DNA of 64,000 bases from Megaleporinus macrocephalus (taxonomy: Eukaryota; Chordata; Actinopteri; Characiformes; Anostomidae). A program made the position numbers and the translations under genes. Where the stretch lies: NCBI GenBank assembly GCA_021613375.1, contig CM038714.1:42729123-42793122 (forward strand). Direction: 5' to 3'. This document shows positions 22,595 to 33,429 of the stretch, one piece after another (position 1 is the first letter of the stretch; each line of letters opens with the position of its first letter). The notes below the pieces were generated by a model. That model searched no databases, had not been told where the DNA came from, and saw only the letters and a list, made by a program, of their open reading frames with translations.

Positions 22595-24400
22595 TGAACT
22601 TTTCTGTAAGTGTTTGGGAACCAAGGAGACACATTGCTGTCCATTCTTTCTTGATATGGGATTTCAGCTGCTCAACAGTTTGTGGTCTTTTATCATATTT
22701 TTCATTTCATAATGCACCAGGCAGGCCAGTTCAGCACCCAGAATCTTTGTCTATGGAGCCATGCTGCAGTAACATTTGTAGAATGTGATTTATTATCATT
22801 TTACTAAAGTAAGCCAGACCTGCCCTGAAAAAGCTGGATGGAAGCATATGTCGCTTCGAAACCTGTATATAATGTTTAGAATTAATGGTGCCTTCACAGA
22901 TGCCGTGCCACCCATGCCATGTGTACTAATACCCCCAATGCAGTCATGGATAGTGGCTTTTGGATAGTGGATAACAAGCCGGGTGACTCCTCTTCTTCTC
23001 GGCCATGATTGCAAAAAGAAAAAAAATAGATTTGTCAGACCACAGGACACTTTTTTACTTTGCATCAGTCCATCTTTAATGAGTTTGGGCTCAGAGAAGG
23101 TAGTGGCATTTCCTATACATACATTTGAAGTCTTCTCTGCATGGAAGAGTTTTAACTTTCATTTGTGGATGCAGCAACTGTACTTTCAAAAGAAAACTAT
23201 ACAAAAGATTCAACAACTAAATATAATATTAATTTTATAGGATTTAGTGAGTACACAGCTTCCATTCTTGGCCACAGACCTGCTTTCAGTTTTTTACTGT
23301 GGTAGTGTTTTCGTGGAGGGGTCAAGACAGGCAATGGAGGGGGTTTCCCATGAGACAGACTGGCCAAGCCAAAGAGGGAGTTGGGAAAAAAAAAGTATTA
23401 AAGTATTTAAGTATTAAATGTGAGTTCATGGAGTGATTTCCACTTTAGCATTATGTCTTTTTTTAAAGCAGTGCTGCTTGCGGGCCTGAAGATCATGGTC
23501 ATCCAGCAATGAACATGTAACCTCCCAGGCTATAATATCCCCTCTTCTAATGAAAGAAAACTGACTATTCCTAGTATATATGTGTCAACAAATTCTAATA
23601 AACAGAACATTATTATAGCTTATTGTTTAATAACACTTCCAGATGTTTTGTAATTATTCAAAACATATATAATTAGGGGCCCAGAGAAGGGGGTGGCATT
23701 TCTTATAGTCTTATACATTCATATGAAGTCTTCTCTGCATGGAAGAGTTTTAATTTGCATTTGTGGATACAGCAACTGTACTTTTAAAAGAAAATTATAC
23801 AAAAGATTCAACAACTAAATAAATATAATATCTTTATAGGATTTAGTGAGTACTTTAGTTTTTTACTGTGGTAGTGCGGTCGTGGAGGGGTCAAAAGAGG
23901 CGACGGATGGGCTTTCCCAGGAGACAGACTGGCCAAGCCAAAGAGAGAGTTGCTAAACAAGTATTCATCATGAGTTCATGCATTGATTTCCACTTCAGAA
24001 TCACATCGTTTTAAACACAGTGCTGCCTGAGGGCCCGAAGATCATGCCTACCCAATATTGGTCTTGAGCTTGTTATAGAGATTTTCAGCAGGTTCTCTAA
24101 AACTTGTAAATGATACTCTGTACTGTAGATGATAAACGTTCGATTTTATTTTAATCTTGAACAACACTGTTTGCCTGCACAGACGTTCACAGAGTGCTGA
24201 ATCCCCTCCACATATTTACTTCTGAAAGATACTCTCTGGGATAATCTTTTTATGCCCATGTTACTGACCTGTTGCCAATGAACCTAATTAGTTGTGAGAT
24301 GTTCCGCAAGGTGTTTTTAGCATTACACAACGTTACTCTTTTATAAATCGGGTTTAAATGATTTGCACATCCCATCTTTTTTGGAAATGGGCTGTACAGC
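22595..24400 (-). mobile_element. Tc1/mariner-related transposon relic with internal duplication
   Basis: Motifs on the plus strand such as GGCAGGCCAGTTCAGCACCC, AGCATATGTCGCTTCGAAAC, GTCAGACCACAGGACAC and CATGTTACTGACCTGTTGCC are, from memory, those of a transposon very abundant in teleosts, whose transposase is read from the minus strand. Many stops and gaps break the frame. A block of about 430 bp (23088-23515) recurs at 23677-24055, so part of the element has been duplicated in tandem. The right part ends near TTTGCACATCCCATCTTTTT at 24362-24381. The exact superfamily (Tc1/mariner or a related group) is uncertain. Confidence 0.7.
23088..24055. repeat. Segmental tandem duplication inside the transposon relic
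   Basis: GAAGTCTTCTCTGCATGGAA, ATACAAAAGATTCAACAACT, ACTGTGGTAGTG(T/C) and AGACAGACTGGCCAAGCCAA occur in order at 23088-23515 and again at 23677-24055, offset about 590 bp. Confidence 0.8.
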
Positions 24401-24419
24401 ATTTTAGTACATGCGTAGC

Positions 24420-25490
24420 AGCAGCAGGATTAAAGGGTCCAAAAATCCTCAGCGTTTTTATGGACTAAAGGTAAGAAATAAACCAAAGGCATATAATAGC
24501 TTTGGAAGCATAAGCATAAAAATACATGTTTCAAGGCACATCTACCACAGGGGACCTAGCAGAGTTGATAGTGTGCCGGTGTGGTCTACACAGACACTGA
24601 CCTTTCACTATGTGTAGAGAAAAAGGGAGTACATAGCAAGACAATACGCTGCTCCCATGAGTGCTGTTACTACTTTCTGCATTCAAATATGCTCGTGCGC
24701 AGCTGTTTTAAATCATAAAACACGACCGGCCACCCTGGTGAGCCCGAGACGGAGCTTGTTAAAGATGAAGTGTGAAGGCTCGTGCATATAATATCCACAT
24801 CCTACAGCTTGTCACAGCATAGAGGAAAAAAAATAAAATAGAAACACATCTCATAAGATAGAGAAGTGGTGGAAGAGGAGAAGATGGGAACTCCAGCAGC
24901 AGTTCTAGGTACCTCACATCCAAGCCTGTGTCTACTCTCTCTGTAACTGTATTTTCTCTATTCACATCTTTCAAGCCTAGTTTAATATCTCATAATACGC
25001 ACTGGATTAGCACCTTACAAACAGCATTCCTAAAGGATCACAGAAGCCACATGACTCACATAGACATATGGTTTCTGCCACAATATATTATGATTGATAT
25101 AATACAATTATACGTGACTTACATGAAGATTCATGTTAAACCATTTATTCTGTTTAATTTTAGACCATTCACCTCCACTTCTGTTTAAATGATGACTGAT
25201 CTTATATATCTCAATTTGGGATCGCTGATTTCATTCATATATAACACATATATATAATAATATCTGTCGAATCTGTTGAAGCTGTATAAAGTTATTCTAG
25301 GACTAAAGTAATTTCTTACGAATTGAAGAAGTTTGTAGAAACGTATTATAAATGAAGTGGTAATTGAAAAACCTGTACAGTATTGAGAATGAACTGATAT
25401 CCACAGTGCCTTGTATTTGAAAAGCAATAACCAAGTCTTGCTAATGAAATGAATGAAATAATTAGAATTAAGAACTTTTCGCCACCTCCT
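24420..25490. other. Intronic DNA, no gene recognised
   Basis: Mixed then AT-rich sequence. The open frames, including one of 102 codons on the minus strand at 25185-25493, have no recognisable domain. Confidence 0.35.
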
Positions 25491-25492
25491 CA

Positions 25493-25697
25493 TTTAACCC
25501 ATCCATGCAGTGAAACACCCAAATAAGCACACACTACTGAACACACTTGTCCGGAGCGGTGGGCAGCCCTATCCACAGTGCCTGGGAAGTAGTTAGGGGT
25601 TAGGTGCCTTGCTTAAGGGCATGTCCTGTCGGTTCAGGGGATCAAACCAGCGACCTTAGGTTCCCTAATCTCCAGCACACAACCATCCTTTTAAGTC
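25493..25697 (-). mobile_element. V-SINE, minus strand copy
   Basis: The reverse complement has a B-box-like GGTTTGATCC (from 25639-25648), a degraded core GCCCTTAAGCAAGGCACCTA, and the tail motif CATGGATGGGTTAAATG. It is the same family as 11242-11510 but more diverged. An (AT)n tract follows its head directly. Confidence 0.8.
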
Positions 25698-25707
25698 TGT
25701 AACGAGT

Positions 25708-25709
<2 letters not shown>

Positions 25710-25775
<66 letters not shown>
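25710..25775. repeat. (AT)n microsatellite, about 66 bp
   Basis: Uninterrupted AT dinucleotides followed by TTTATTTATTT; directly beyond the tRNA-like head of the minus-strand SINE. Confidence 0.95.
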
Positions 25776-25778
<3 letters not shown>

Positions 25779-26329
25779 TTATTTATTTTTATTTTTTTTA
25801 CCCCTATTTACCACATGTGAAATTACATGTGGTGTTGATCACTAAAGTATGACCTTTTCTGATAATTTCAAGGCACAATGCAGATACTGGAAAAACATAA
25901 AGCATAAATTCTGCCATATTTTTCAGGTCTTCCTGAAATAGTTTTTCCTATTTTGTTAAATTCAGTAAATAAACACTTGCCCAACAGTTCATTATGTATG
26001 CAAGACTCATTGTGCTAAATGTTCAGCTGCTTTGGTGTAGCACGTTTTAAAATCCCAGGCTTCCAACATTCCCATTGTTATTTATTAATCTTGCCAGGAT
26101 TTCATAGACTATAATGTAAACTAGAAAAAAGGAATGAAACGTAAAAATTCATGCTGATGTGATGCAGGCTTTCAGTACTGTTAGCCATATTAGCCTCGAC
26201 CAAAACTACAGAAGCAAACGTCGCACACCAAACTCCTCCGAGCTGGCTGACTACGTTGGCGTAAAGGAGAAAATTGTGTATATTGGAATTTTCCCACTGT
26301 GCGATCGCTGTCACTTCATTAGTTGCCGA

Positions 26330-26690
26330 GGAGAGATGAATACAGGAGAAAGCGGCTTCATCACTTGTGCATTCTGTGCTATTCTTAGGCTCTCGTGAGG
26401 CGACGCACCATCCCGGGTGTCCACGGAATATTCCATCGATTGCATTATCACTTGAAAGACGTCCTGAGAATTCCCTTTCACACCCAGCGGAGAGAAATAT
26501 GGCCGCCTGCTGTCTGGGCTGGCCCCGTTTCGACTTCAGGAATGATGAAGGGATGAGAAACGGTGTGTGAAATCGGGGGACTGGGGTTAAAAGAGAACCC
26601 TGCAGAAGCAGTCTCCGTGAAATCTGATCGATAATTCTCGCAGGAAACGGGGGCCGAAAAAGCTACGCTGTGGAAACGGTGAGCAAAAAT
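26330..26690. promoter_or_regulatory. Candidate conserved noncoding element
   Basis: Repeat-free GC-rich block with TTCCATCGATTGCATTATCA, CTGATCGATAATTCTCGCAG and ATATGGCCGCC motifs, clearly unlike the surrounding AT-rich intron. No splice-flanked open frame with a known domain. ATCGAT and ATTA clusters suggest enhancer function, by inference. Confidence 0.38.
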
Positions 26691-26819
26691 ATTTTTTTAA
26701 TATTTTTATTTATTTATTTTCCATGTGACAGATTTACATCTAAATATGTTTGGCACTTTCAACCAAGACGGCATAGCAATTATTTGATTACGAATGAGTA
26801 ATGGTGCTGGTGGTGGGGA

Positions 26820-27070
26820 GGAGGGAGTGGGGTGTTTGATGGTCTGAGAGCTTTTGTTTCCTCTGCACTTAATTGCATATTGATGGAGGACGTATGGAGG
26901 GAAATTAACTTTAGGACGCACTATTAACTGTCTAAGAGAGAGCATCTGCTCACATTAGAGATATAGTATAATATGCCATCACAGACGCCACTGATTTGGG
27001 ATGTGATGCGCGTTTGCTCATAGAAATGCTACCAGATGTGCTTTCAAGTGGTGCAATCCGGTAACAACAT
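26820..27070. promoter_or_regulatory. Candidate conserved noncoding element
   Basis: CTGCACTTAATTGCATATTGA, GGGAAATTAACTTTAGG and GGGATGTGATGCGCGTTTGC form a repeat-free stretch with Oct/homeodomain-like cores (ATGCA, TTAATTG). Function is inferred only from composition. Confidence 0.28.
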
Positions 27071-27264
27071 TAATGTCATGCTAAGCCCGTAATGTAGGAC
27101 ACTGAATGATGCCCTAAAAAGACAAGACGGTTTTGTTAGGGGTAATTGAGTAGGCCTGACGAGGCCAGCTTACGCTTTCTTTGTTATCCTAATAGTATTC
27201 TAATTGTTCTATGCATTTCTTTGCACTGTTTATTTCCAGGTTGCAGTTTAGGGCTAGAATCACA

Positions 27265-27640
27265 ACACTGTGCAGCCACCTCAGATACCAGGGCAAACGC
27301 CTTAGCAGCCACACAGCACATCATCGTAATGGCCTAATAACATCTTAGCACCCACCTGGGATGCCATAGCATCAGCCTAATAACACCTGAGAAGAACTGT
27401 GTTAGATAACAAAGCAATAGCCTTGCAAAACCTTAGCAGCCATGTGGGATTTAATAGCACTGGCCAAACAACACCTAAGGAATCACCTGGGATATGATAG
27501 AAACAGCCCAGCAACACATTAACAGCCACCTGGGATATGATAAAAACAGCCCAGCAACACATTAACAGCCACCTGGGATATTATTGCAATAGCCATGCAA
27601 CACTTTCACAACAACCTGATAGATCATAGCAATCATATCA
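27265..27640. repeat. Diverged minisatellite, about 43-bp unit
   Basis: CAGCCACCTGGGATATGATA, AACAGCCCAGCAACACATTA and close variants recur. Two adjacent units at about 27484-27575 are almost identical and the outer ones diverge. CCTAATAACA and CAGCCA(C/T) motifs mark the older copies. Similar AGCAACC-type satellites are common in fish introns. Confidence 0.75.
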
Positions 27641-27884
27641 GTGTATGGACCACAAGGAAGCTGGGGTGCAAATTGGGGGACCGACATTGAGAGGCTATAT
27701 ACATATAGTGTGAGCGTCAAGACATGCTACGCTATTTTCTTTTCCAATCCTGAAAATATAACATCGGCAGGTAACAATTCAGTATTGTAGGAAAGACGGA
27801 GACGAGGAAGGCGGATACAAGTGCATATGTCTTTTATTGTAGTCCATGGTGATAAACGGAACGAGTAAAACACTAACCAACTAA

Positions 27885-28577
27885 TGCCTAGTTCACACTA
27901 CACGATTTGCCTTCAAGCACCTCTGCACGGAGGCAAATCGGCGACCACTCGGTACTCGCTCAGTCAGGTAGTGAGCCGTCGCCAAGTGGCCACCAACTAA
28001 TCGCAGACGCCCGGCAAACATCTAGCATGTTTAATATATAGGCCAGTCGGCAACTGTGAGTCAACAGCAGCGTCTAGCTACAGCCAATGGGATCACATAG
28101 AGAGAGAACCGCGTCACCGTTCATACAATATCACAGCGGCTGCGGGCGACACGTATGTTTTCATTGATAAAATATATCATAAAAATATATGATAAAAATA
28201 TTTACCTCCAGCTCTCTCTGCAGAACTGACAGTCCCTGCTGGCCCCATGTCTTTATCTATCTTCGTACCTTCGTACCAGCGCAGTAGCAACTTGTATCAC
28301 TGGTTTGTTTACGTCCGTTTTGGAAATAGTGTATGTTCTACGTGGTATCGCTAGCTCTCACATAAGTTTTTGTATGTTCTCGTGAGAAAAACATGTTTTT
28401 GGACAGCAGCCAGAGGACTCGGCGATTCCCCAGAGTGAAAATCGTGTAATCGGTGAGTCTGTGTCACCGATCAGTCATGTAGTGTGAAAGCCACAACAAC
28501 TGAAAGACTCGCGATTACAGCACAACCAGGGTTAGGGTTAGGGTTAGGGTTAGGGTTAGGGTAGTGTGAACCAGGCA
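27885..28577. mobile_element. Harbinger-like MITE with 3-bp TAA duplication
   Basis: The left end TGCCTAGTTCACACTAC (27885-27901) and right end GTAGTGTGAACCAGGCA (28561-28577) are inverted repeats matching at 16 of 17 positions. TAA flanks both sides (27882-27884 and 28578-28580), the 3-bp duplication size of PIF/Harbinger elements. It is 693 bp long and sits within an older LTR. No transposase frame is visible. A 33-bp telomere-type repeat adjoins the right terminus. Superfamily is inferred from the duplication length. Confidence 0.8.
28529..28561 (+). repeat. Interstitial telomere-type repeat, GGG(TTAGGG)5
   Basis: Perfect GGG followed by five TTAGGG units at 28529-28561, running straight into the MITE's right inverted repeat. 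TTAGGG is the vertebrate telomere unit. Confidence 0.97.
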
Positions 28578-28879
28578 TAACCAGATGACATGGAGCCATA
28601 TAACCAAAGCACAAGAACGAGGCTTACAGACCAGAATATAAATACACAACAGGAAACATCACAGCTGACTTCTAACATAATACACGACAAAGACAGGGAG
28701 CAAACAGAGGGTATAAATAGAAACAGGAAACAAGAAACTCCGGAGAACGTGAGGAGGCACAGACTTGGAACAGGTGAAGGGTGGAGACAAAGGACAGACA
28801 CGTGACCAAAACATAAACAGACATACACGGCTAAGACAGGAAACGTAAACAAGGACACAGACGGACAGAACCAGGCAGG

Positions 28880-29630
28880 CTTCTAAACTAAGCTTTACTG
28901 CCTCTTCCTTGCAATTGCAATTCTTTACTTAAGCTACGCATCTAACTGACTGCCTTCAACAACCCAAAGACTCGATTAGCCCACAGGAAGAAGTGCACAG
29001 CTAAAGATATCAACAGTGTGAGTGAGTGCTGTTGCACAACAGGATTTCTTACGGGACTGGTTTACTATACCATTCCAGCATTTTCCGCTAATGTGTGCCC
29101 GATAATGATACCCATTGATGTGCCATCTCGACTGGCACCACCTAAAAGTAGCAGATTTCATACAAAAGACTCGGTAAGCAATGTCCATTAAAGATGTGTC
29201 AGTTTTTCAGTTAATAGGGAATAAAGCAGAATTCTTTTATATACATCTTGTGGTTTTCGGAAAAAAATTCCATGACCCAACTGACCCAGCCTGATTTAAT
29301 GATTGAGAATTATTATATTTCAGTGCTAATGTTTTAAAACTGTGTAACTTCAATCAATATCAACTTGTTGTTTTGACATATAAAAGACAGTTCTAGTTTA
29401 TTTTGTGGTTTCAATGAGGACAATGATTTTATAATGTTCATGACGAATATTAGAAGCAACTTCCAAGAGTCTCTCCAGTACAGGTTCGATACCACATGAA
29501 AAAAACCCAATACAACCTGCTTGATGAACAGAATACAGCAAAACAGAAGCAGAAAGGAAGAATTTTATCTGTATCCTCAGTTTTACCAATGACAAAGTCA
29601 GAAAAAAAGAAAGGAATCAATTGCCTTCTT
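28880..29630. other. Intronic DNA, no gene recognised
   Basis: No repeat or coding feature supported in this stretch between two LTRs. Confidence 0.35.
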
Positions 29631-29636
29631 TGTTGT

Positions 29637-29984
29637 TGTCACGCTCAGCCTTCTCATCTGTTTACGTCCTGTCAAGTCTGCATGATCTTTGTTTAAGTTT
29701 CTTGTGTTTGTCATGTGCTCCTGTGTCTCCGCCCTTGCCCCGCCTCGCCCACCTGTGTCTCATTTGTGTTCAGTCCGGTCACCTGTTCCCTCTCGTTAAC
29801 CTGTGTTATATATACCCTCAGTTTGCTCTCAGTGTTGGTTGGTCATTTTGATAACTTGTTGTGGTAACTCTCTCTCTGTAATCCGTCTGTTTCCCTTTCG
29901 TTTTGGTTACTTATTAAAGTCCCCTTGTTGTTTAAAATCCCCTTGCCTTCGTCTGCTCCTGCTTCAGCTTGACTCCGCCTGACA
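29637..29984 (+). mobile_element. Solo LTR with perfect 5-bp target duplication
   Basis: The element begins TGTCACGCTC and ends GCCTGACA, so the terminal inverted repeat is TGTCA/TGACA. The 5-bp repeat GTTGT flanks it at 29632-29636 and 29985-29989. Inside are a TATA box (TTATATATA near 29807) and an ATTAAA poly(A)-type signal near 29913. At 348 bp with no second LTR or internal genes, it fits a solo LTR left by recombination between the ends of a full element. Five-base duplications are usual for Gypsy-type retrotransposons; class is not proven. It could still act as a promoter on the plus strand. Confidence 0.88.
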
Positions 29985-30324
29985 GTTGTGGACATTGGAC
30001 GTTGTGCCTACATACTGTAATCAATTAGTAATTATGTTTACAATGTGGGAAATGTATTGTCAGTTTAGTGAGGTCCCCTAACTGGCACCAATGGCCAAAT
30101 GGCCAAACTATACTGACCAGTCACACTACAAGAAATCTCTCCTTTGTTGTAGCTGGTCATTAACGGTTAGAGACTATAGTCCATGTGTTGATGCACTATG
30201 TGCGGTAGCCCTTTTCAATGATCTCGGCTAGATATTTTTGGGGTGGTGGTCTGTTCTTAACCCAGCAGTGAAACTAATGAGTATAAAAAAGCTCAGATAT
30301 GCGTGTACCTGTGCCACACACACT

Positions 30325-30560
30325 ACTATGTCAGTTTCTCTGCTATGCTGAGAATTGCCCAATATCTGGTCAGCAGCAGGCCTGTGGTCAGAAATTGACC
30401 AATGATGAATCGGGCAAAGGACAGCCGGCACAAACTGTGTAGCAATAGACGGGCTACAGTCTGTAACTCTACACTTATATATTGAACCTATAAGGTAAGT
30501 GGACGTCATGAAGTGTCCAGAAAGAGGACAGATGATACTGCTGAGATGTTCTCAGTCCTA
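30325..30560 (+). repeat. Dispersed repeat (family B) fragment
   Basis: TGCTGAGAATTGCCCAATAT, GACGGGCTACAGTCTGTAAC and AAGGTAAGTGGACGTCATGA follow the order of a common teleost repeat; related pieces occur at 32.9, 40.2, 52.5 and 53.5 kb. Moderate divergence. Confidence 0.5.
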
Positions 30561-30594
30561 ACAATCGATAAACACAAGTTATGGTCCAGGTGCA

Positions 30595-30718
30595 GGACCA
30601 CTAAGCAGTACCTAAAGCTTTCATCTTTGAGAGAGAGGAGAAAATGAAGCTCCAGGTATCAGATATAAAAACATCCACAGGTGTTCTGTCCATCCTTCCA
30701 CTGCGAAAAGACAAGTCA

Positions 30719-30722
<4 letters not shown>
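30595..30722 (+). mobile_element. Tc1-like relic, matching 22.05 kb
   Basis: TTTCATCTTTGAGAGAGAGG, AAAACATCCACAGGTGTTCT and GTCCATCCTTCCACTGCGAA parallel 22070-22165. An (AT)n tract follows both copies, directly here and about 300 bp downstream there. Confidence 0.45.

Positions 30723-30724
<2 letters not shown>

Positions 30725-30791
<67 letters not shown>
30725..30791. repeat. (AT)n microsatellite, about 67 bp
   Basis: Uninterrupted TA dinucleotides, followed by looser TATATA clusters to about 30860. Confidence 0.95.
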
Positions 30792-30794
<3 letters not shown>

Positions 30795-30989
30795 TATGAA
30801 TATTTATACTAAAATATCTATATAGTATATACTGTATATATATATTATATACTGTATATATAAAAGACATTGTATCAAAGTAGTAGTAAACAGTGATTGT
30901 AACTTTGATGTGACTTTGTTCTTGGCAGTTAACTTTTGATTTTCTAATATCATATATATTAATTCCATTACAACCTGAAAATTGATCTC

Positions 30990-32890
30990 TGAACACTCTG
31001 CTCCTTATTGAGTGTGTAAGGTGAAACTAGTGTGTAGTCTTATTAAGAATACAATACATCTGAGCATTATGTCCTCTGCAAGGAAAACCAAATGATTGCC
31101 TTCATCTTCATGGTTAATTTCATCTATCCCCTCTGGAGCTGTAGTGTGTAACTTGACTGACCTCTATTACTTTTAGAACTGATTCAGAGCTCTAATGTAA
31201 GAATATATTGCTTGGGAGTTGAGTGTACTGTTGGTAACATGCATGTATTTCAAAATGTGTAAGTATTGCAGTGCTGCTCTTTGATATTATGTCTTGACTG
31301 GAAATAAAAGGGTTAAAATTGTCCACTATAGGTAGATATAGCAAAGGGACTTTTCCCCCTTGGTTAGGATTTCAGGAGCTTACATGTTGGATTACCTACC
31401 AGCATAATTAGGAATTTACAGAGGACTCGACCAATAGCATTTTGATATTTAATGAGTGTTGCTCTAGGCTTTCTGGGCGTTTTAGATACGTCACTGACTG
31501 TGAACACAGACATTTATCATTTAACAGGGATCTCATTTTTCAAAGCATATATAGAATATATTCTACATCTTTGTTTAAGAGCTTGCAGTAGCCACCAAAA
31601 ATGGTATTAACCAAACGTACAGATGGAAAGCTGTATGATCATAAATCCAACAGTGCTTTGACTCATTTACATAGAAAAGTAGATCATTTTTGAAGATCAA
31701 TCATTAGGTCAATCTTTTTTTTTTTTTATCAATCCCAAGGTCATGTTTATTTTTTTATGTGCATTTACAATATTTTTTCTTGTTAACACTGAAATTCTGA
31801 TATAAAAACAGTGTCTAAAATGACCAACACAACTTTGTGTTCACGCACATCACATAGTGCTGACATCCTACTGAACATCCCATCCCATATTGTATCATAC
31901 TTTCACAACATGTATAATAAAAAAGCAGGCTGATAGTTGTTCATGTAATGGTTTAAACATAGAATAAACTAATGTTATCAAAAATTATGAAGGTGAATTA
32001 TTATTATGAATATAATATTATGCGAATATTCAATTTTAGGCTTCTTTGCAGGTATGGTCAAGCTACTACTTTAAAAAAGATTCGATGCACATCACAGAAA
32101 TCTGAGATGTACCATTGAAGCCGGTAATCCTGGAGGTAGCGCTGAATTGAAATATTGAATTGCGGGTTTGATCAAAGAGCTGAAGCTTCCACGCTTGGCA
32201 CATAACAATACGTTAGTTAATCCTTGGACGAATTAAGACTGTTGCTATATGCGATAGCATTAAAATCTCTCTTACTCATTTTGGTTGCGCTCACAAGGTT
32301 ACTTGCACCCTTTTATCTAAGTCTGAGCTTTGAGAAAGCACACCAAGCGCGACAGAGGCAAGTCTATGTTCACTGTTTGTGCTCTTTCAGTGTAACATCC
32401 TTCGTTCTTTGTGTTCTTCAAGCGGATAAAGGTTAAATTACAGTGTGGCCTGAATGGAACCTTTTCTATAATGCAATTAAGGATTTCTTACAATGATGTC
32501 ACTCTGGGAAAAAAAAAAAAAGATCTGCTCCATTTCGATCTGGTAAATGAATGTCATTGGTCTGTGAATCATTATCCTGGACAGGAGGGACACAAGCAGT
32601 AATTTACTGTAGATTATGCCTTTCAGGGTTCTATCACTGGCTGACTTCTACTCATTTTTGTTACTATTTTTTTATTTGTCATCACTTGATATTATGCTAT
32701 ATGATACATAAATAGAAAAAAGATCACTGTGATGAAATGAGCTGTTTCTTTTAGAACCACAGTTGCTACCTTTGATGCAATTATCATATCGGGTCAAAAT
32801 ATCACAGAAAAAGTTTAAAAGTTATCATTTTTTGTCATTGCTGTCACTAACATGAAGTTTAACTGATGCACCATTACTTGGTTGTCTATG
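30990..32890. other. AT-rich intronic DNA
   Basis: No gene or clear repeat recognised. The open frames at 32224-32602 lack any known domain. A short A run (A12) lies near 32510. Confidence 0.35.
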
Positions 32891-32899
32891 TTTTATTTC

Positions 32900-33110
32900 A
32901 GGGTGGTGGACCACGCTCAACCTAGCATTGATACTGATGTGAACCCAGCAGCACTAACACATTTGAACCACTATCACACACAGTAACATGACTACTACCA
33001 CGTGAGTGTGCTATGAATAGTCCACCATCCAAACAGTATCTTTGGTCCATGGCCTGAAACCAGCCAGTGGTGATTAATGGGTACAGGGCATCTGAGAAAC
33101 ATATCTATGA
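32900..33110 (+). repeat. Dispersed repeat (family B) fragment
   Basis: AGGGTGGTGGACCACGCTCA, ACTGATGTGAACCCAGCAGC, GAATAGTCCACCATCCAAAC and ATCTTTGGTCCATGGCC match the first half of the family B pattern. Confidence 0.5.
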
Positions 33111-33429
33111 ATTTATGCCTATATTATACTTATATTTCTACATTAATACTAATAAATTGGAATTTGATTGTTGTCTAAGTCATAATTATAGACAAACTCG
33201 ATAATAACACAAACAGTTGTACTTTTCACATCTATTATTAAGTACATTGAGTGACATGCAGAGTGCATGGTGGAAAATGTCAGTCAACCATTGTGTGAAT
33301 AAATTCTCCAAGAACTAATTGGCAAAAGATGTTTCACTTTAGGAGCTGAGACTGGAAGTGTGAGTTTCACAGGTGATTTGCCCTTAAAATAAAGGCAGCA
33401 CACAAAGTCTGATTGCTGACAAACCTGTT

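Larger units (their letters stand above)
27786..28880 (-). mobile_element. LTR (minus strand) split by a MITE
   Basis: After removing 27885-28580, the two parts (27786-27884 and 28581-28880) form one sequence of about 400 bp. Its minus strand has the same layout as the solo LTRs at 29637 and 42194: a CTTGTTTACG start region, a TATA box (CTATTTATACCCTCTG, from 28705-28720), then GTTTGCTCCCTGTCTTTG. The left edge is TGTAGG at 27786; the right edge is less certain and I found no target duplication. No internal retroelement genes are present. Confidence 0.65.

Noticed and set aside
22397..22644. (IY)n open frames on both strands
   Set aside because: Direct artefact of an (AT)n microsatellite; the same applies at 14542, 30601, 43151, 51988 and 59150.
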